A stretch of DNA of 12,121 nt from Bacteroides sp. (GTDB lineage: Bacteria > Bacteroidota > Bacteroidia > Bacteroidales > Bacteroidaceae). Under the pieces are notes generated by a model, which saw nothing but the letters and a program-made list of their open reading frames with translations, did not search any database and was not told the DNA's origin. The DNA is taken from assembly GCA_030152865.1 (NCBI GenBank), contig JASLIW010000136.1:1-12121 (forward strand), in the 5' to 3' direction. Both the position numbers and the translations under genes were made by a program. Positions 7,543 through 12,121 of the stretch are shown here, in pieces; position 1 is the first letter of the stretch, and every line of letters starts with the position of its first letter.

Positions 7543-9837
7543 ATGGCAGCTCCTTCGAAATATACAAAAGCAAAGGCTGTAGTAGGATATACTGTATTAT
7601 TACTAGTTCTACTACTGACTTTGTTTTTTATTTATAAAAACATCAACGTTCTAACTCAGGTTGAAGAAAACACAGCTCTTCAAACAGATAGTATTACTGC
7701 CTTAGTCCATGAAAAAGACGAAAAGATACTGGAGTTAATAGAGTCTATGTCTTCCTTCAATGAGGATTTGTTTTTAACTTCACAAGATTTAGACAAACTC
7801 TTAGATGTTCAAACTGAAGCCTTAACTAAGCGCAATGTTTTGACGAAGAGTGACACGATAATAACAAAACCCAAGAAGAAGAAATTCTTTCGAAGGCTAG
7901 CAGAGGCTTTTGTACCTAGCAAATCAGATAGCACAGTACAAGTAACTCGTTCTGTAGAGGTCGAAGTTGATACTGCTCCTGGAGCGACTAATGAAAAAGC
8001 AAATCAAGTCGTTAAAGAAATTCAACAGAAAATAAACAGGGAAAAGTGGGCTCAGGCTCAGCGCAAGAAGCGGGCAAAAGAGCTAGAAGAGCTCAATGAA
8101 AGTATTAGTGCGCAAATTGATCTTTACCTGAGTGAATATGAACAGCAGAAGTTAGAAGAGCTAATAGAGCGGATGGAGGAAGCCCGAATAAGTCGACAAA
8201 ATGCGACTGAATGGATAGGCTTAGTAGCGATAGTAGCAGTACTTCTAGCCACTTTTTTCTGTATTCTTCTTATTCGAGATATTAATAAGCGGAATAGATA
8301 CCGTAGGGCATTAGAGGCTTCGAATAAGCGAGCCGCTGATTTACTTCAGGCAAGGGAAAAGCTGATGCTTACCATAACTCATGATATCAAAGCCCCGGTA
8401 GGGACTATTATGGGATACTCTGAGCTTTTAGCTAAGACTGATCTTGACTGTGAGCAACAAGAATACCTAAAAAACATGGATGTAGCTACGAATCATGTGT
8501 TTAAGCTGGTTTATGATTTGCTTGATTACCACTCCCTCGATCTTAATAAAGCGGACATAAAGTTGGTGCCTTTTAAACTGGATGATTTTATTGATGAGAC
8601 TTACCAGTCATTTGTTCCACAGTTTACAAAACAGGGTATAGCGTTTAAGCTAGACTGTAACAAAGATGAGCTAGATCAGTGGATTGTATCAGATCCTATT
8701 CGTATTAAGCAAGTTCTCAATAACTTGATTTCCAATGCACTTAAATTTACAGATCATGGCTGTGTGAAGCTTGCTGTGACCTTGAGTAATCACAGCGTCA
8801 CATTACAGGTATCAGATACAGGTAGAGGCATGAGTGATGATGAAAAAAAGAAAATATTTCATGAGTTCACTCGCTTAGCCAGTGCTCAAGGTAAAGAAGG
8901 GTTTGGCCTAGGGCTCTCTATAGTAGCAAAGATAGTTAATCGCCTCGGAGGTAGTATAGAGGTGGAAAGTACTTTGGACGAAGGGACTCAATTTACGGTG
9001 CTGCTACCTGTAGAGATTAAGGACTTGGGTGTTGCTGAGGGAAACGCTAATCATTCCTTTCCTAAGCCCACACGTATAGCCTTAATGGATGATGATCAGA
9101 TACAGCTCAAGTTGACACGTACTGTACTTGAAAAACATGGTGCTGAGGTATTTATTTGCAATCATCTCAATAATTTACTAGAGTTATTAAAGGAAGAGCA
9201 GTTAGACCTTTTAATTACAGATATCCAAATGCCAGAGATAAATGGTTTTGACTTAGTCGATCTTCTACGTAATAGCAATTGCAGCTCTTATCAAACAATT
9301 CCAATTTTAGCCGTTTCTGCTCGCGATCAGATTGATGCAGAAAAGATGATAGAGCATGGCTTTATTGGTGTTTTAAAGAAACCTTTTTCTGCAACTGATG
9401 TTATTTTAAAGTATCAAAACTACTTAGATGGACATTTAAATTTGAGTAAATTGCAAAAGATAGATAATACACTCGAAAATCCGGAGTCTGTAGCTAATTC
9501 CTTTAATGTGGAAAACTTGCTTCGTTTTATTCAAGGAGATAAAGAGGCAATGATAGCCATATTAGTATCCTTTATAGAGGAGTCCGAAAAGTATGAGACA
9601 GAACTAAAAGATGCTTTAGAAAAAAAGGATCGAGTAGGTATTGGTGCTATTTGTCATAAAATATATCCGATGGTCAAAATGATTGGTTCAACAAGTTTAA
9701 GCTCCAAACTATCTTTTCTAGATCAAAAAAAACCTACTTATACAGAACAAGAGTGTATTACTCATGTCAAAGCTATCTTAATAGAATTGGAGCAATTAAA
9801 GACTGAGGTTGAAAAATATCTATCATCTGTAAAATAA
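7543..9837 (+). CDS. Hybrid sensor histidine kinase with receiver and Hpt domains
   Basis: A 764-residue inner-membrane signalling protein. Membrane segments at about 13-31 and 223-244 enclose a periplasmic region of about 190 residues. It is rich in charged coiled-coil sequence (about 150-222) and a basic KKKKFFRR patch (111-118), with no sensor domain I recognise. The kinase core has the phosphoacceptor H280 (THDIKAP), N box LNNLISNALKF (392-402), G1 DTGRGM (425-430) and G2 GFGLGLSI (453-460). The receiver domain (about 510-630) has D516-D518, phosphoacceptor D560 (LLITDIQMP), S592 and K613. The C-terminal helical domain (about 652-762) resembles Hpt, with H705 in CHKIYPMVKMIGS replacing the usual HxLKGSS. 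The predicted relay is H280 to D560 to H705 and on to an external regulator, plausibly the NtrC-type protein encoded divergently at 2478-3875. No other regulator gene is in the window. Confidence 0.94.
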   Translation: MAAPSKYTKAKAVVGYTVLLLVLLLTLFFIYKNINVLTQVEENTALQTDSITALVHEKDEKILELIESMSSFNEDLFLTSQDLDKLLDVQTEALTKRNVLTKSDTIITKPKKKKFFRRLAEAFVPSKSDSTVQVTRSVEVEVDTAPGATNEKANQVVKEIQQKINREKWAQAQRKKRAKELEELNESISAQIDLYLSEYEQQKLEELIERMEEARISRQNATEWIGLVAIVAVLLATFFCILLIRDINKRNRYRRALEASNKRAADLLQAREKLMLTITHDIKAPVGTIMGYSELLAKTDLDCEQQEYLKNMDVATNHVFKLVYDLLDYHSLDLNKADIKLVPFKLDDFIDETYQSFVPQFTKQGIAFKLDCNKDELDQWIVSDPIRIKQVLNNLISNALKFTDHGCVKLAVTLSNHSVTLQVSDTGRGMSDDEKKKIFHEFTRLASAQGKEGFGLGLSIVAKIVNRLGGSIEVESTLDEGTQFTVLLPVEIKDLGVAEGNANHSFPKPTRIALMDDDQIQLKLTRTVLEKHGAEVFICNHLNNLLELLKEEQLDLLITDIQMPEINGFDLVDLLRNSNCSSYQTIPILAVSARDQIDAEKMIEHGFIGVLKKPFSATDVILKYQNYLDGHLNLSKLQKIDNTLENPESVANSFNVENLLRFIQGDKEAMIAILVSFIEESEKYETELKDALEKKDRVGIGAICHKIYPMVKMIGSTSLSSKLSFLDQKKPTYTEQECITHVKAILIELEQLKTEVEKYLSSVK

Positions 9838-9901
9838 CTAGTTAAACGAAGAAGCCTAAGTATTTTTAAGGCGATGTATTAAAAGAAAACACTTCTACTT
9901 T

Positions 9902-12121
9902 ATGAAGAAAAAATGGGTCAAGCGCATATTACTCGTGCTACTGATTCCGACTATCCTTTTTTCGGTATTGATTGTTGCGTTGTATATTCCAGCCATTCAA
10001 AACTATATACAACGTGAAGCAACACACTATGCGTCAAAGGCCACGGGCATGGATATAAAAATAAGAAGGGTAGATCTCCGCTTTCCCTTAAATTTACTAC
10101 TCCGCGATGTAGCCGTTATAGATACCCCAGATACCCTACTTACCTTTGAACGCTTGAATCTTCGTGTTCAAGTTATACCTCTTTTGAAGAAAAAGATATT
10201 ACTCGATGAATTAAAGCTGAATCAAACACACATTAATACCGGGCAACAATTAGAAGGACTGCGTGTATTTGGAGATGTAAGAGAGCTTCAGGTCAATACC
10301 AGAGAAATAGATCTGGATAAAAATCTAGCTCATATTGGGCGTTTGTTCATAGACCAAGCAAACTTGAGTATAGAGCTGACCGATACCACAACACAAGAAA
10401 AGGATACGCTAAGTAGTTCGCCCGACTGGACAGTTCTTCTCAACAAGATAGAATTTAAGGAGAGTGAGATTAACCTTAATATGCCCTTGGCTGAGCAGCG
10501 ATTGAAAGTTAAAATCCCCCGATTAGATGTAGATCAGACTTCAGTAGATTTAGCAAAGGAAGAATACGGACTAAAACACTTTGCACTCTCTCAGGCTAGC
10601 TTTTCTTATCGGAGTGGAGGCGTACAAGACACAGTAAGAGGAATTGATTTTAATAACCTTCATTTTTCAGACTTAAGTTGTCAGGCTGACTCTATCTTCT
10701 ATTCGGCAAAGCAAATGCAGTTAAACTTAAATTCACTGGGGCTAAGAGAGCACTCTGGACTTATTATAGACACCATACGTGGGCGTTTCCATCAAAATGA
10801 AAAGTCTATAAGTGCTCATGACTTTACGATTGAAACCCCCCAATCTGAATTCCTACTGAATTTGACAGCACCCATGGATTGGTGTGAGACAGAGTCTGAA
10901 AGCAGGTTGGAAGCTAAACTACACTTAAGCTTACAGGAGCTGGCCACTGTATTGGGAGTGAAAGATGAGCGTTTTGATTACTCCAAGTGGGGCCCTATCA
11001 AATGTAAAATAAACCTAGGTGGTAGTGCTCAAAAAATGGAGATTGAAGACGTCTATTTAGAATTGTCAGATTCTTTTATTGTCACTGCCGCTGGTGCTTT
11101 GAAGCAAGCTTGTGGCGAGCAAAGACAAGGACAGCTAGACTTGCTCGCCGACCTCTATAATCTTTCTTGTTTTAATGGGTGGCTTTCTGAAGACAATACA
11201 ATACACCTGCCTAAAGATATGGTACTTAGAGGTTTATTGGCTGTTGATGGGGACAAATATCAAGGAGAGTTTAGCCTAAGCGAAGCGAGTGGCTTAATAG
11301 ACCTTAAAGCAAATTACAATTCTGAAACAGAAAACTACTTGCTTGAAGGACAGGTGGACTCTTTAGATCTCAATCACTTTTTACCTCAAGAACCGCTTCA
11401 CAATTTATCCATGCAAGTATCTGCGCAGGGTCAAGGTTTAGACTTCTTTTCACCTGAAAGCAAATCACTTATGCATACTCGCATGAATCGATTAATATAT
11501 GGAAGTTATTTATTAAATAACATAAGTCTAGATGCCTCCTTGAAGCAAGGTCGCTTATTTACGGAAGTAAGCAGTGACAACACTTTACTTAAGGGTAGTC
11601 TAAATGGGTACTATGATTTGATCAAACCTGATTTGAGTTTAGATTACAACTTGGCTATTAGCCACATCGACTTATATGAGCTACGCCTACTGAAGAGCAG
11701 GCCCAAAGAGCCAGCTGAGATTCGTGCGGGCGTATATACGGATTCCGACTCTATTAATCTCAGTTTAAACTCGGGCGATTTAGAATTGAGTTTTGGAGCC
11801 AGACGCTCTGTGCATGATTTACTTGATAAGTCTAAGCTGTTGCTGACTAGTTTCTTAAGTCAGTTGGAGGTTTTACAGCTAGACTACAAAGACCTACAGT
11901 CCCATCTACCAGATGGTAACTTATCGTGGTCATCAGGTAATAAGAATATTGTTTCCACTTACCTTAGAGATAACAACATTAAGTATTCAGGCTCTTCAGC
12001 CAATCTCACCTTTAACCCCATGTGGGGTATCAACGGATGGGCTGGTATACAGGATTTCCAAATGGACTCCGTTCGAGTAGATTCGCTAACATTTGAAATA
12101 CATCAAGATACTACAGGTATT
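9902..12121 (+). CDS. TamB/AsmA-like envelope protein, N-terminal part
   Basis: An open frame from the ATG at 9902 runs without a stop to the right edge, 740 codons, so the 3' end lies outside the window. It starts with a basic N-terminus and one signal-anchor helix (about residues 9-29: MKKKWVKR then a run of L, I and V). Then comes a segment typical of Bacteroidota TamB proteins: ATGMDIKIRRVDLRFPLNLL, RDVAVIDTPDTLLTFERL and VQVIPLLKKKILLDELKL. The rest is repetitive beta-strand-like sequence with many D, S, T and L residues, consistent with the long periplasmic beta-groove that carries lipids or outer-membrane components between the membranes. Complete family members are usually well over 1,000 residues, so about half is visible and the diagnostic C-terminal TamB domain is missing. 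No TamA-like barrel gene is in view. It follows the kinase by 64 bp without an obvious terminator or -7 box, so readthrough is likely. Confidence 0.8.
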   Translation, partial: MKKKWVKRILLVLLIPTILFSVLIVALYIPAIQNYIQREATHYASKATGMDIKIRRVDLRFPLNLLLRDVAVIDTPDTLLTFERLNLRVQVIPLLKKKILLDELKLNQTHINTGQQLEGLRVFGDVRELQVNTREIDLDKNLAHIGRLFIDQANLSIELTDTTTQEKDTLSSSPDWTVLLNKIEFKESEINLNMPLAEQRLKVKIPRLDVDQTSVDLAKEEYGLKHFALSQASFSYRSGGVQDTVRGIDFNNLHFSDLSCQADSIFYSAKQMQLNLNSLGLREHSGLIIDTIRGRFHQNEKSISAHDFTIETPQSEFLLNLTAPMDWCETESESRLEAKLHLSLQELATVLGVKDERFDYSKWGPIKCKINLGGSAQKMEIEDVYLELSDSFIVTAAGALKQACGEQRQGQLDLLADLYNLSCFNGWLSEDNTIHLPKDMVLRGLLAVDGDKYQGEFSLSEASGLIDLKANYNSETENYLLEGQVDSLDLNHFLPQEPLHNLSMQVSAQGQGLDFFSPESKSLMHTRMNRLIYGSYLLNNISLDASLKQGRLFTEVSSDNTLLKGSLNGYYDLIKPDLSLDYNLAISHIDLYELRLLKSRPKEPAEIRAGVYTDSDSINLSLNSGDLELSFGARRSVHDLLDKSKLLLTSFLSQLEVLQLDYKDLQSHLPDGNLSWSSGNKNIVSTYLRDNNIKYSGSSANLTFNPMWGINGWAGIQDFQMDSVRVDSLTFEIHQDTTGI

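Noticed and set aside
9850..9875. Possible terminator between the kinase and TamB-like genes
   Set aside because: GCCT and AGGC can pair over only four bases around an AT-rich loop and no T tract follows, so it is too weak to call.

Overview
The window looks like chromosomal DNA of a member of the Bacteroidota, most likely order Bacteroidales. Supporting signs are moderately AT-rich DNA, starts without clear Shine-Dalgarno sequences, several perfect copies of the Bacteroidota -7 promoter element (TAnnTTTG), and products typical of the group: a TamB-like protein with a Bacteroidota-style N-terminus, a hybrid kinase with fused receiver and Hpt domains, and a cyclophilin lipoprotein. The genus cannot be fixed from the sequence. 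No insertion sequence, phage, CRISPR array or broken gene was seen; this reads as a core-genome segment.

Layout. (1) Bases 65-218, minus strand: a self-contained initiator tRNA-fMet unit with promoter, tRNA and terminator. (2) Bases 283-2442, plus strand: a tight three-gene cluster of TetR-family regulator, FabG and RluA-family pseudouridine synthase, with 3 and 5 bp gaps, ended by a perfect 12-bp hairpin. (3) Bases 2478-3875, minus strand: an NtrC-type sigma-54-dependent response regulator, convergent with the previous cluster. (4) From base 4097 to the right edge, plus strand: cyclophilin-type prolyl isomerase lipoprotein, M16 zinc peptidase, NorM-like MATE transporter, hybrid histidine kinase (kinase, receiver, Hpt) and the first 740 codons of a TamB/AsmA-like protein. 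The first four genes are separated by 2 to about 30 bp and probably form one operon; TamB follows after 64 bp.

How the genes may work together. The tetR-fabG pair suggests local control of a fatty-acid synthesis step, which is an inference from adjacency. The divergently transcribed NtrC-type regulator and the hybrid kinase are the only signalling proteins here. Together they would supply every domain of a phosphorelay (His, Asp, Hpt His, then regulator Asp). The prolyl isomerase and TamB point to envelope biogenesis, and the kinase has a coiled-coil periplasmic region that could sense envelope state. I find no clearly new biological system. The most useful leads are the possible phosphorelay, the long helical insertion inside the cyclophilin fold, the atypical Hpt motif, and a triplicated short motif upstream of the large operon.
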